Assembly: GCA_041685355.1 (NCBI GenBank)
Contig: JAWLFY010000010.1
Coordinates: forward strand, 1-64,000
Source of the DNA: JAWLFY01 sp041685355
GTDB lineage: Bacteria > Planctomycetota > Planctomycetia > Pirellulales > Pirellulaceae
Direction: 5' to 3'
Length of the DNA stretch: 64,000 nucleotides
The position numbers and the translations under genes are program-made. The notes below the pieces were generated by a model. The model saw only the letters and a list, made by a program, of their open reading frames with translations. It was not told where the DNA came from and did not search any database. Numbering within the stretch: the stretch's first letter is position 1; each line of letters opens with the position of its first letter. Positions 45,448 through 58,200 of this stretch are shown here, one piece after another.

Positions 45448-45520
45448 GGCCCCTTCGTCTAGCGGTCTAGGACACCGCCCTTTCACGGCGGTAACACGGG
45501 TTCGAGTCCCGTAGGGGTCA
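45448..45520 (+). tRNA. tRNA-Glu (anticodon TTC)
   Basis: 73 nt. Acceptor GGCCCCT pairs with AGGGGTC (one G-U), anticodon stem CCGCC/GGCGG encloses CTTTCAC with anticodon TTC (45482-45484), T arm has GGTTCGAGTCC. Discriminator A45520; CCA is not encoded. Confidence 0.96.
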
Positions 45521-45557
45521 CTGTACGCACCATCACAGGCCATCGGCCGCCATCAAC

Positions 45558-45582
45558 ACCCCGGTTTTCCCGGGGTTTTTTT
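45558..45582 (+). terminator. Rho-independent terminator after tRNA-Glu
   Basis: Stem ACCCCGG/CCGGGGT with loop TTTTC and seven T. This is the clearest intrinsic terminator in the window. Confidence 0.9.
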
Positions 45583-45604
45583 GTGTCCGTGATGTTTCCC
45601 GATG

Positions 45605-45684
45605 GTCCCGCGTCTCGGGTGGCCCGCGTCTCGGGTGGCCCGCGTCTCGGCTGGCCCGCGTCTCGGCTGGCCCGCGTCTCGGAT
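45605..45684 (+). repeat. 16-bp tandem array, 5 copies
   Basis: Units ggcccgcgtctcgg(g/c)t, first and last slightly changed. It lies between the tRNA terminator and the ABC transporter gene. Reading frames over it are spurious. Confidence 0.93.
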
Positions 45685-45787
45685 CGGGTTGTGGGTCCGC
45701 GTGGGGCCGGCAACCGGTGTCTTTCGACCGGTGGCGTGGGCGGAAACGCAAACGGCGGGGCCCTCCCCATGCATCCGCGGAGCGAGG

Positions 45788-46534
45788 ATGTTCGACGCTG
45801 AAACCACCCGCGATCCTCTCGCGCGAACCGCCGAGCCCGTCTTCCGCGTCCGCGGCGTCACGAAGACCTATCGGATGGGAGAGATCGATCTGGACGCGCT
45901 CCGTGGTATCGACGTCGATCTCAACGCCGGGGAGTTTGTCGTGATCCTGGGGGCCTCGGGGAGCGGCAAATCGACGCTCTTGAACCTACTCGGGGGCCTC
46001 GATACGCCGACCGCCGGTCAGATCCTGTATCGCGACGAAGAGTTGACGGCCGCCGACGAACGGGGGCGGACCCGTTTTCGACGTGCGCATGTCGGGTTCA
46101 TCTTCCAGTTCTACAACCTGATCTCGGGACTCACGGCGGAAGAAAACGTTGCCCTCGTCACCGAGATCGCGACGGACCCGATGGAGCCACGGGAGGCGCT
46201 CCGCCTCGTCGGTCTCGCCGATCGCGCCGAGCATTATCCGTCCCAATTATCGGGGGGTGAACAACAGCGGGTCGCGATCGCCCGGGCGATCGCCAAACGC
46301 CCCGACGTGCTACTGTGCGACGAGCCGACCGGGGCGCTCGACGTCAAAACGGGGATCATCGTCCTCGACGCCATCGCCCGCGTGAACCGCGAACTCGGGA
46401 CCCTCACCGCCGTCATCACCCATAACGCCACGATTGCCCAAATGGCGGATCGCGTGATCCAGATGTCGGGGGGAACGATTTCCGAAATTCACACAAACCG
46501 GGCGAAAGTTCCGGCCGGGGAACTGGTTTGGTGA
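45788..46534 (+). CDS. ABC transporter ATP-binding protein (LolD/MacB type)
   Basis: 248 residues from ATG 45788, with GGAG 6-9 bp upstream. Walker A GASGSGKST (55-63), Q-loop Q107, signature LSGGEQQR (154-161), Walker B VLLCDEP (174-180) and H-loop in AVITHN. The spacing and FNLISGLTAEENV-like pattern (FYNLISGLTAEEN) match FtsX-type systems (LolD, MacB, FtsE). No permease gene is adjacent, so the transmembrane partner must be elsewhere; the substrate cannot be assigned. Upstream frames through the 16-bp repeat that would lengthen the N-terminus are rejected. Confidence 0.93.
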   Translation: MFDAETTRDPLARTAEPVFRVRGVTKTYRMGEIDLDALRGIDVDLNAGEFVVILGASGSGKSTLLNLLGGLDTPTAGQILYRDEELTAADERGRTRFRRAHVGFIFQFYNLISGLTAEENVALVTEIATDPMEPREALRLVGLADRAEHYPSQLSGGEQQRVAIARAIAKRPDVLLCDEPTGALDVKTGIIVLDAIARVNRELGTLTAVITHNATIAQMADRVIQMSGGTISEIHTNRAKVPAGELVW

Positions 46535-46621
46535 AACCGGACTGGACGTCTTTGGCTGACGCGATCAGTTCGATAGGCTGGGGCTACACAGGAGCTATCT
46601 CGTAATCAGAAAGGCGATCGA

Positions 46622-47083
46622 ATGACCGATCTCAGATTCTCTCAGGTCACGTCGACGCGTTGTGCCAGTCGATGCTTCAGATCCGGCCTCCTGCTTGGCC
46701 TCAGCCTGTCGCTTCTCGGGTTCGGCCCGGTCGGGTGCGGACGGCAAGACTCGCCCCCTCCCCGGGCGTCCGACGAGCCTGCGGAGGCCCGCGACGAGGT
46801 TGCGGAGGCCGCCGAAGGTCCCGCGGAGGCTGGTGACGAGCCCGTGGAGGCCGGCGACGAGGCGGATCGCCGCGACGCGGCACTTGCCAAGTTGTCGTCC
46901 GAGGATCTGGAGCTCGCGGAACGACAGGGCATTTGTCCGGTCACCGAAAAGCCGCTCGGGTGGATGGGAACACCGGTCAAGATCACGGTCGAAGGCCGCG
47001 ACGTCCTGCTCTGCTGTGCCGGATGCGAGGACGCGGTCCGCGAAGCCCCCGAAGAGCACTTCGAAAAGCTCGACCGAGACTAG
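46622..47083 (+). CDS. Lipoprotein with C-terminal cysteine-rich metal-binding-type domain
   Basis: 153 residues. Hydrophobic signal ending GPVGC (C39), a lipobox-like site although the -3 residue is Pro. A repetitive acidic linker (DEPAEARDEVAEAAE-like units, about 49-82) follows. The C-terminal domain (about 95-150) has CPVTEKPLGWMG and CCAGCEDAV, resembling YHS/TRASH-type heavy-metal-binding modules. AAAGG lies about 6-10 bp before ATG. Likely an envelope lipoprotein binding a transition metal. The stop codon TAG shares its bases with the opposite-strand gltD stop (CTAG, 47080-47083). Confidence 0.8.
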   Translation: MTDLRFSQVTSTRCASRCFRSGLLLGLSLSLLGFGPVGCGRQDSPPPRASDEPAEARDEVAEAAEGPAEAGDEPVEAGDEADRRDAALAKLSSEDLELAERQGICPVTEKPLGWMGTPVKITVEGRDVLLCCAGCEDAVREAPEEHFEKLDRD

Positions 47084-48582
47084 GCGTTCGCCATCGCGGT
47101 GCCGAGGGTGATCCCGGGGGCGGGGAGCTGGCTGCTTCCCTGCAGGTACTCGTCGATCGCCCGAGCGGCGCCACGGCCTTCGTTGATCGCCCACACGACC
47201 AGACTTTGGCCCCGCCGGCAGTCGCCCGCGGCGAAGACGCCGTCGACGTTGGTCGTGAACTTTCCGTGCTCCGCTTGGAAGTTGCTCCGCGGGTCTGTCT
47301 CCAGCCCGAGCGACTTGGCGACGTACGGTTCCGGCCCAAGAAAACCCATCGCCAACAGGATCAGTTGGGCGGGCCATTCTTTCTCGGAACCTTCCACCTC
47401 GGACATCTCCCAGCCCCCTTCGGAGTTCTTGGTCCATCGGACCTCGACGGTACGGATCCCCCGCAGGTTCCCCGACTCGTCGGTGAGGAACTCCTTGCTC
47501 AGAATCTCGTATTCCCTGGGGTCTCGGCCGAACTTTGCGGTCGCCTCTTCGTGGCCGTAATCGACGCGGAAGATTCGGGGCCATTCGGGCCACGGATTCT
47601 CCGCCGCCCGTTCCGCGGGCGGCTGCGGCAGGAGTTCGAAGTTGACCAGCGAGCGGCATCCGTGACGGAGGCTGGTCGCGATACAGTCGGTCCCGGTGTC
47701 ACCGCCGCCGATGACGATCACGTCTTTCCCCTCGGCGCTGATGAAGCTTCCGTTGAGCTCGTCGCCGTGGATGGTTTGCATCGTGTTGGCGGTCAGGAAC
47801 TCCATCGCGAAATGGACCCCGGGGGCGTCGCGTCCGGGGATCGGAAGGTCACGCGGTTTGGTGGCACCGCACGCGAGCAACAGCGCGTCGTTCTCTCGGC
47901 GGAGGTCGGCGGGGTCGATCCCATGGCCGACGTCGGCGCCGGTGACAAACTCGATCCCCTCGGCCGCCATCTTGTCGATCCGCCGCTGCACGACGTGTTT
48001 CGACAGCTTCATGTTCGGGATCCCGTACTGCAGCAGCCCGCCGACCCGGTTGGCCCGCTCATAGACGGTGACGTGGTGCCCGATCCGGTTCAGCTGGTCC
48101 GCGGCGGAGAGCCCCGCGGGGCCGCTGCCGACGATGGCAACCCGTTTGCCGGTCCGCGTCTTCGGCGGATCCGGGGTGATCCAACCTTCGGCCCATGCGC
48201 GGTCGACGATCGCGTTCTCGATGTTTTTGATCGTGACCGGCGGGTCGGTGATCCCGAGCACGCACGCCCCTTCACACGGGGCCGGACAGGTCCGTCCGGT
48301 GAACTCGGGGAAGTTATTCGTCTTGTGCAGTCTTTCGATCGCTTCCCGCCATCGGCCCTGGTAAACGAGATCGTTCCATTCGGGGATCAGGTTGTCGATC
48401 GGGCAACCGCTGGTCGACTGACAGAACGGGACCCCGCAATCCATGCACCGGGCGCCCTGTTCGGTGAGCTGATCGACACGCGGCTCGGTGTAGATCTCGT
48501 CGTAATCGTTGAGCCGGACCACCGGTAAACGCCACGGCACTTTTTTGCGGTCGAACTCTTTGAACCCGGTTGGCTTTCCCAT
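47080..48582 (-). CDS. gltD: Glutamate synthase small subunit GltD
   Basis: 500 residues from ATG 48582 (AAAAGGA 7-13 bp upstream). Beta subunit of NADPH-dependent glutamate synthase, which passes electrons to GltB. N-terminal Cys-rich 4Fe-4S region (CMDCGVPFCQSTSGCPIDN and CPAPCEGACVLG), FAD site GSGPAGLSAADQL, NADPH site GGGDTGTDC and the C-terminal FAD phrase GVFAAGDCRRGQSLVVWAI. It is transcribed with gltB, after a 163-bp spacer with two hairpins. Its stop overlaps the lipoprotein stop on the other strand in a CTAG. Confidence 0.96.
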   Translation of the reverse strand: MGKPTGFKEFDRKKVPWRLPVVRLNDYDEIYTEPRVDQLTEQGARCMDCGVPFCQSTSGCPIDNLIPEWNDLVYQGRWREAIERLHKTNNFPEFTGRTCPAPCEGACVLGITDPPVTIKNIENAIVDRAWAEGWITPDPPKTRTGKRVAIVGSGPAGLSAADQLNRIGHHVTVYERANRVGGLLQYGIPNMKLSKHVVQRRIDKMAAEGIEFVTGADVGHGIDPADLRRENDALLLACGATKPRDLPIPGRDAPGVHFAMEFLTANTMQTIHGDELNGSFISAEGKDVIVIGGGDTGTDCIATSLRHGCRSLVNFELLPQPPAERAAENPWPEWPRIFRVDYGHEEATAKFGRDPREYEILSKEFLTDESGNLRGIRTVEVRWTKNSEGGWEMSEVEGSEKEWPAQLILLAMGFLGPEPYVAKSLGLETDPRSNFQAEHGKFTTNVDGVFAAGDCRRGQSLVVWAINEGRGAARAIDEYLQGSSQLPAPGITLGTAMANA

Positions 48583-48636
48583 CGTCGTTTCCTTTTCGCT
48601 GTTTTGGTGGATTGTTGTTCCGCTGCCACGGTTGCC

Positions 48637-48674
48637 CCGGCGTGTCGCCGGCTTTCCCCCCGGCGTGTCGCCGG
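48637..48674. promoter_or_regulatory. Two tandem hairpins in the gltB-gltD spacer
   Basis: CCGGCG-TGT-CGCCGG occurs twice (48637-48651 and 48660-48674), as a 23-bp duplication. In the mRNA (minus strand) they lie between the gltB stop and the gltD start. Possible processing, stability or differential-expression element; function is not shown. Confidence 0.6.
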
Positions 48675-48745
48675 CTGCGTTTTCTTTCTTCGCGTCGTTT
48701 CTTCCGTCGCGTCGCAAACGCCCGCGTTCGGGCGATCGACATCGA

Positions 48746-53311
<4,566 letters not shown>

Positions 53312-53402
53312 GGGGATTCTCTCTCTCTTGATCGACTAATCGCTTATTCGCGGTCCCCGGCGGCGGAGTGGCCGACCGGTGTGACTCGTGTTCGCCGCCA
53401 TC

Positions 53403-53447
53403 TCGGGCTCGGCGTGTTCGGGCTCGGCGTGTTCGGGCTCGGCGTCC
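53403..53447 (-). repeat. 15-bp array, 3 copies, between LysR and gltB
   Basis: Three copies of tcgggctcggcgtgt in the noncoding region upstream of gltB. A further duplication of about 22 bp (cgacgtcgtctc-containing) at 53493-53536 spans the LysR C-terminus. Confidence 0.85.
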
Positions 53448-53521
53448 GGTTCCCAGGGATCGCACGGGGCGGACCATCCAACTTGCCATCGACGTCGTCT
53501 CCGTGCGCGGCCGACGTCGTC

Positions 53522-54496
53522 TCAGTGCGCGGCCGACATCGTCCGCGCGGCCTTCAAGGGCGGCTCCTCCGCCGCCCGTTTCGCCACGCCCCCGCGAGGC
53601 CGTGGCGCCGACTCGAGCGGGCGGCCGAGCAGCAACGACCCGAATTCCGCCGCCGCCCGACTGAGCTGCGCCGAACGGCGAAAAATGATTCCTAGCGGCC
53701 GCGTCATCCGCAGCCCCCGGCACGCGACGACGCGGAGAGAGCCGGTCGCCGTCTCACGACGAACCGCCGCCTCCGGAACGATCCCGATCCCACGGTTCGC
53801 CTGAATCGCACGGACCATCGAGTCGGCATTGTCGAATTCCATCCGCACGTCCACCTTCACACCCGCCTTGGCGAGCGTCTGGTCGATCTCGTGCCGGATC
53901 GTCAGGCTGCGGTCGAACCCGACCATCCGAATCCCGTCCAAGTCTTCAACCGAGACCTCGTTCGGCGTCGCGAACGGATGCTCGGCCGAACAGACCAACC
54001 GCATCGGTTCACGCTGCCAAAGCACGTACTGCAGGTCGCGAGTCCCGCGGGGAAAGCTCACCAACCCGAAGTCGACCGCCCCCTCGGCCGTCAATTCCAC
54101 CACCCGCTGGCTCGACCCGAATTCCGTCTGGACCTCGACGTCAGGATGCAACGAACCGAATTCGGCCGTCGCCTCCGGCATGTAACTCAGACCGACCGAA
54201 TAGATCGCGCCGACCACGACCCGGCCGCTCAGCCGGTTCCCCGCCGTACGGACCTCCTGCTCCAGCTGGCGGTAGCTCTTCAAAATCGGACGCAACCCCG
54301 ATCGGTAGGCCCGTCCCGCTTCGGTCAGCACCAACGGGCGTTTCGAACGGTCGATCAACCGAACCCCGAGCGACTCCTCCAAGTGCTGCACCGACTGGCT
54401 CACCGCGCTCTGCGTCAACTTGTGAACGGCCCCAGCCCGTGAAAAGCTGCGTTCGTCGGCGACCGTGCAGAAAACTTCGAGTGATCGGAGGTGCAA
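53522..54496 (-). CDS. LysR-family transcriptional regulator, upstream of gltB
   Basis: 324 residues. Start is TTG 54496 (LRSLEVFCTVADERSFSRAG is the canonical LysR N-terminus), preceded by AAGG at about 11 bp. Helix-turn-helix at about 18-37 (SRAGAVHKLTQSAVSQSVQHLE); co-inducer domain from about 90 on. Same strand as gltB and ending 210 bp before it. That position suggests a GltC-like role for glutamate synthase, but sequence does not show which effector it senses. The C-terminal 40 residues are Ala/Arg/Pro-rich and not part of the fold. Confidence 0.9.
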   Translation of the reverse strand: MHLRSLEVFCTVADERSFSRAGAVHKLTQSAVSQSVQHLEESLGVRLIDRSKRPLVLTEAGRAYRSGLRPILKSYRQLEQEVRTAGNRLSGRVVVGAIYSVGLSYMPEATAEFGSLHPDVEVQTEFGSSQRVVELTAEGAVDFGLVSFPRGTRDLQYVLWQREPMRLVCSAEHPFATPNEVSVEDLDGIRMVGFDRSLTIRHEIDQTLAKAGVKVDVRMEFDNADSMVRAIQANRGIGIVPEAAVRRETATGSLRVVACRGLRMTRPLGIIFRRSAQLSRAAAEFGSLLLGRPLESAPRPRGGVAKRAAEEPPLKAARTMSAAH

Positions 54497-54514
54497 CGTG
54501 GGTTCGACCTTAGA

Positions 54515-54566
54515 TTAGCGGTTCTTATGCTAACGGCTTTCGTTCACAGGAAAGCTTATGCAAGCT
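54515..54566. promoter_or_regulatory. Putative LysR operator with two sites
   Basis: Perfect dyad TTAGC-N9-GCTAA (54515-54533) with the T-N11-A core of LysR boxes. A second dyad AGCTT-N4-AAGCT lies at 54553-54566. Both contain CTTATGC, 31 bp apart, about three helical turns. Located 19-70 bp before the regulator start, so autoregulation is likely. Confidence 0.6.
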
Positions 54567-54614
54567 ACGAACCGCGGCCGCCCCCGTCAAGCCACTTGGT
54601 GATATTTGATCGGG

Positions 54615-54878
54615 TCATTCTGCCCCGGCGACGTGGAACCGTTTGGGGAGTGTGAACGCGTACAGCACGATGATCGCCCCGCCGCTGAGGAGCGCCCACG
54701 GCACGAACTCCCCGGGACTCACGACCCTCGTCCGCCGCGAGGGAGGCGCGTTCGGATCGGCAAATTCCGAAGCCGACGATTCCCCGGCCGCGTACACGGT
54801 GGCACTTTCGATCAACATCGATTCGATGCCAACGATCATCGTCATGATGCCGATGGCGAGAAATAGCGAACGCCACAT
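54615..54878 (-). CDS. Small membrane protein, conserved in planctomycete style
   Basis: 87 residues from ATG 54878. Two membrane segments: about 4-30 (SLFLAIGIMTMIVGIES) and about 59-75 (PWALLSGGAIIVLYAF), with a polar loop between. I do not recognise a named family, but the layout resembles a small conserved planctomycete membrane protein seen next to many envelope genes. It is divergent from the membrane gene at 55014 and transcribed toward the LysR promoter region. Frames extending it upstream run through unrelated sequence and are rejected. Confidence 0.7.
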   Translation of the reverse strand: MWRSLFLAIGIMTMIVGIESMLIESATVYAAGESSASEFADPNAPPSRRTRVVSPGEFVPWALLSGGAIIVLYAFTLPKRFHVAGAE

Positions 54879-55013
54879 GGTTGGAGATCCCGATCTCAAA
54901 GGGACGAAGTCTTCACCCGCTATGATCGGCTCACCGCGACCGCCATCCGTAACGATCGGGGATGACGTGTCAGCACCGCGATGACCGCCAAGACCCGTAA
55001 AAGAGGGACCAGC

Positions 55014-56714
55014 ATGACCAGGAAGGCCGCCGCGGTGAGCCACGAACCGGGGTTCCTGACCGGACGGGGAGGCTTCCTGACCGGACGGGGATTTCGGAAC
55101 ATGGGCGGGCGGCATGCCGTTTGGGGGCTGCTTGCCGAGTTGGCTCTGCTGGTGGGGCTGTTCTTTCTCTACGGCGGTGACCCGCCCCCGATGGTCAACG
55201 AGGCCCACTACCTGGCCCAAGCCAAACATTTCTGGGACCCGAGCTGGTGTCCGGACGACCAGTTTCTCACCTCGGCAAAGGCGCACGCGGCGTTCTACGC
55301 CTTGTTCGGATGGCCGACCCGGCTGGTGTCACTCGAAACGGCCGCCTGGGTCGGACGCCTGGCCGGGTGGCTGACGCTGGCGATCGGGCTCCGTCACCTC
55401 ACGAGGGCTTTCATCCCGGTTCGCTTCGCGTCGCTTGCCGTCGCCACGGTTTGGATCGCCGGGATCGAGTACGCGAACTTCGCCGGGGAGTGGGTGGTCG
55501 GCGGGATCGAGGGGAAGGTTCCGGCTTACGGATTGACGCTCGTCGGGATGGGGGAAATGGCCCGGCGACGTTGGCAAAACGCTTGGGTGGCGTTGGGGGC
55601 GGCCGCCGCGTTCCACGTCCTCGTCGGCGGATGGTCGGTGATCGCGACCCTGGTCGCCTGGGGGATGACCGAGGCTCGTCGCCCCAATCGCGCGCCGCTG
55701 TTTCGTCCCGGTCTATTGGTTGGCGGTGGGCTGGCGTTGGTGGGACTCGTCCCGGCCGTCTGGTTGACGGCCGGGGTGACGGCCGAGGAATCGGCGGCCG
55801 CGGCCCGCATTTACACCTACTTTCGGCTCCCCCATCACCTGCTCCCCTCCAGCTTTCCCACGTCGTGGTACGTGCGGCACGGGGTGCTCGTCGTCGCGAC
55901 GGGGGGACTCCTTTGGGCCGCCGCCCGCCATGGCCGCCGCCCGGCTTGGCGACGGGTGGGCTGGTTCGCCTTCGCCACGGTCGGGCTCGCGATCATCGGC
56001 CTGGGGATCGGCACGTTGACGACCTCACATCCAGACTTAGCGGCAAGGCTGCTGCGTTACTACTGGTTCCGTCTCACCGATGTCGCGGTACCCCTCGTGG
56101 CGGCACTCGCCGTCGCTCGCCTGTTCGTCGTCCCACTCGTCCTCCGATCCCCCCCCACTCCTTACCGTGGGACCGGGTCGTTCCGCTTTCTGGTCAGCGC
56201 CGCCCTCTTGCTGGTCAGCGCCGCGGCCGTCGGGCGGAGCAGCTTCGAGCGGATGCGGCTCGGTGTCCCGCCCGCCGCAAGCCACCGGATCCTCGGCTGG
56301 GACGCCGACGCACCGCCCAAGCGTCAGCAAGCGACCTTTCGCGATTGGCTCGCGGTGTGTCGATTCATCCACGCCACCACCCCCGAAGACGAAACGTTCC
56401 TGACGCCCCGGCACCAACAAACGTTCAAATGGTATGCGGGGCGTGCCGAGGTGGTGAACTGGAAAGACGTCCCGCAAGACGCTGCCAGCCTCCAAGACTG
56501 GACGACACGCTTCCGCGAAGTCTTCCCACGGCGGCTCGGTACGGTCCGCGTGTCGATCCAGTATTCGACCCTCCGGGAACTCGCCGAGAAATACGACGTC
56601 CGCTACTTGCTCGTCGACCGCCGCGTGAACGGACCCCATCTGCCGTTGGTCCGCATCTATCCCCGAGCCCCCGAACGGAATGACACCTACGCGATCTACG
56701 AGCTGCCCCGCTGA
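55014..56714 (+). CDS. Polytopic membrane protein (planctomycete unknown family)
   Basis: 566 residues from ATG 55014, chosen because GAGGG lies 6 bp upstream (ATG 54981 has no Shine-Dalgarno). After an N-terminal repeat (FLTGRGG FLTGRG) there are roughly nine to eleven membrane segments, e.g. LLAELALLVGLFFLYG, LVVATGGLLWAAA and FAFATVGLAIIGLGIGTL. The last 130 residues are soluble (FIHATTPEDETFLTPRH, FKWYAGRAEVVNWKDVP). This layout resembles large planctomycete membrane proteins I remember as DUF6798, and it loosely recalls GT-C glycosyltransferases; I cannot confirm either. Confidence 0.75.
   Translation: MTRKAAAVSHEPGFLTGRGGFLTGRGFRNMGGRHAVWGLLAELALLVGLFFLYGGDPPPMVNEAHYLAQAKHFWDPSWCPDDQFLTSAKAHAAFYALFGWPTRLVSLETAAWVGRLAGWLTLAIGLRHLTRAFIPVRFASLAVATVWIAGIEYANFAGEWVVGGIEGKVPAYGLTLVGMGEMARRRWQNAWVALGAAAAFHVLVGGWSVIATLVAWGMTEARRPNRAPLFRPGLLVGGGLALVGLVPAVWLTAGVTAEESAAAARIYTYFRLPHHLLPSSFPTSWYVRHGVLVVATGGLLWAAARHGRRPAWRRVGWFAFATVGLAIIGLGIGTLTTSHPDLAARLLRYYWFRLTDVAVPLVAALAVARLFVVPLVLRSPPTPYRGTGSFRFLVSAALLLVSAAAVGRSSFERMRLGVPPAASHRILGWDADAPPKRQQATFRDWLAVCRFIHATTPEDETFLTPRHQQTFKWYAGRAEVVNWKDVPQDAASLQDWTTRFREVFPRRLGTVRVSIQYSTLRELAEKYDVRYLLVDRRVNGPHLPLVRIYPRAPERNDTYAIYELPR
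55054..55092 (+). repeat. In-frame 21/18-bp duplication
   Basis: ttcctgaccggacggggaggc followed by the same unit less three bases. Encodes FLTGRGG/FLTGRG before the first membrane segment of the gene at 55014. Confidence 0.85.
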
Positions 56715-56767
56715 ACCGTGTGATCGGCCGAACCGTTTGATCACCCGAACGGCCTGCCCGCTCAGAG

Positions 56768-56890
56768 CCTGTCCGAAAAGGGGCCGACCCTCTCTTGGAG
56801 CGAGCCGGTAGTCACCCAAGGACGCGGAAAAGCCGTTTCACGCAATGTCAGCTGGAAATCTACAAAGGGTCGGCCCCCTTTTCGGACAGG
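56768..56890. mobile_element. 123-bp inverted-repeat element (REP doublet or MITE-like)
   Basis: Arms of 24 and 25 bp (56768-56791 and 56866-56890) are inverted copies starting CCTGTCCGAAAAGGGG, with one extra base in the right arm. 74 bp lie between. The ends recall the ggggtc-type palindromes mobilised by REP-associated Y1 transposases. No transposase is in the window. It is 54 bp after a gene end and next to a 19-bp tandem array. Confidence 0.7.
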
Positions 56891-56894
56891 CGCT

Positions 56895-57027
56895 CATTCC
56901 CGAAACGCGTGGACATTCCCGAAACGCGTGGACATTCCCGAAACGCGTGGACATTCCCGAAACACGTGGACATTCCCGAAACACGTGGACATTCCCGAAA
57001 CACGTGGACATTCCCGAAACACGTGGA
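56895..57027 (+). repeat. 19-bp tandem array, 7 copies
   Basis: Seven copies of cattcccgaaacgcgtgga; the first three have acgcgt and the last four acacgt. The array starts 4 bp after the inverted-repeat element and ends 22 bp before the stop of the convergent PKS gene. 19 is not a multiple of 3, so frames through it are spurious. Confidence 0.95.
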
Positions 57028-57049
57028 ACGCCAAACACCGATCCGGCGT

Positions 57050-58195
57050 TCACCGGATCAACGCGACCTCGACCTCTAAACCGGGACCGAACCCGAGCAT
57101 CACCCACGGCTTCGCTTGGGCCGTTCGTCGGAACGAATCGAGGATGATCGGCATCGTCGCGGAGGACATGTTCCCATGTTCGGTCAATACCCGTCGCGGC
57201 GTCGCCAACGCGTCCCCCGCAAGCCCGAGCGCCTGCTCGACCGCGGTCAGAATCCTGGCCCCGCCCGGATGCACGGCCCACCCGCCGATCGTCTCGACAA
57301 ACTCGCCGTGCCGCCCCAACCAGGCTCGCAGATATTCCGCCAAATGGGCCGAAATCAACTCGGGGACCTTGGCCGACAACGTCATTTCGAAACCGTGGTT
57401 GCCGACCCGCCACGTCATCGCGTCGCGGCTGGCAGGGATCAGATACGAACCGGTCGCGATGATCCGATCACCGGTCGCGGCGAGACCGTCGGCACGCCCC
57501 ACGGCGGAGGCACGCGCCGGCCGTCCCGGCTCGGCCGAAGAAACCGGCCCTCCCGCCACCACCATCGCGCCGGCACCGTCGGCGAATATCGCCCCGGAGA
57601 CGATCCGGTTGGCGTCGAACCCGTACTGATAGTGAAGGCTGCACAATTCCACGCAGCAGATCAACACCCGCGCATCCGGCTCGGCGGCGATCAGCCCGCG
57701 GGCGACACGGAGCCCGTTAATCGCGGCGTGGCATCCCATGAATCCGACCTGAATCCGCTCGACCCCCGGTGCCAGCCCCAACCCGTCGATTAGCTCGATA
57801 TCAACCCCCGGGGCGCTAAACCCGGTACACGTGACGGTGATCAAATGCGTCACTTCGGAAGCATCGATCCCGGCTTGCCGAAGCGATCGGGTCGCCGCAT
57901 CGACGGCCAACCGCGGCGCTTCGGCGGCATACCGGTCGTTGCGATCTTCGGTCGAAGGGCCACGGTCCGACGCCGACTCGGCCGGCGGATAAAAACTCTG
58001 GACGACCGCGCCGCCCGGACCCGACTCCAACAGCACGCTGCCCCGATTCCCGATCCCGGTCCGCCGGTACAAGACACTCAGCTTGCGGCGCTCTTCGAGA
58101 TTCGTACACGACACCGTCGACGCGTACTCGGCCGCCCGCTCACGGTCGATCCGGTGTTTCGGAAGGGCCGTCCCGATCCCAAGAATCTCGGCCAT
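57050..58195 (-). CDS. Type III polyketide synthase (chalcone/alkylresorcinol synthase type)
   Basis: 381 residues from ATG 58195 (GGAG 9 bp upstream). The catalytic triad is complete: C155 (in QVGFMGCHAAING), H309 (WAVHPGG) and N342 (TEHGNMSSAT). Type III PKSs elongate an acyl-CoA with malonyl-CoA to resorcinols or pyrones. Genes for a methyltransferase and FAD oxidoreductase directly upstream match the pattern of alkylresorcinol clusters (Streptomyces srsABC and planctomycete clusters). The product, probably a phenolic lipid or quinone, is inferred. Last gene of a coupled operon that begins with lgt. Confidence 0.92.
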   Translation of the reverse strand: MAEILGIGTALPKHRIDRERAAEYASTVSCTNLEERRKLSVLYRRTGIGNRGSVLLESGPGGAVVQSFYPPAESASDRGPSTEDRNDRYAAEAPRLAVDAATRSLRQAGIDASEVTHLITVTCTGFSAPGVDIELIDGLGLAPGVERIQVGFMGCHAAINGLRVARGLIAAEPDARVLICCVELCSLHYQYGFDANRIVSGAIFADGAGAMVVAGGPVSSAEPGRPARASAVGRADGLAATGDRIIATGSYLIPASRDAMTWRVGNHGFEMTLSAKVPELISAHLAEYLRAWLGRHGEFVETIGGWAVHPGGARILTAVEQALGLAGDALATPRRVLTEHGNMSSATMPIILDSFRRTAQAKPWVMLGFGPGLEVEVALIR

Positions 58196-58200
58196 CAAGT

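Noticed and set aside
45250..45861. Minus-strand frames over the tRNA and 16-bp repeat
   Set aside because: They run through the tRNA and terminator, which are clear features on the other strand.
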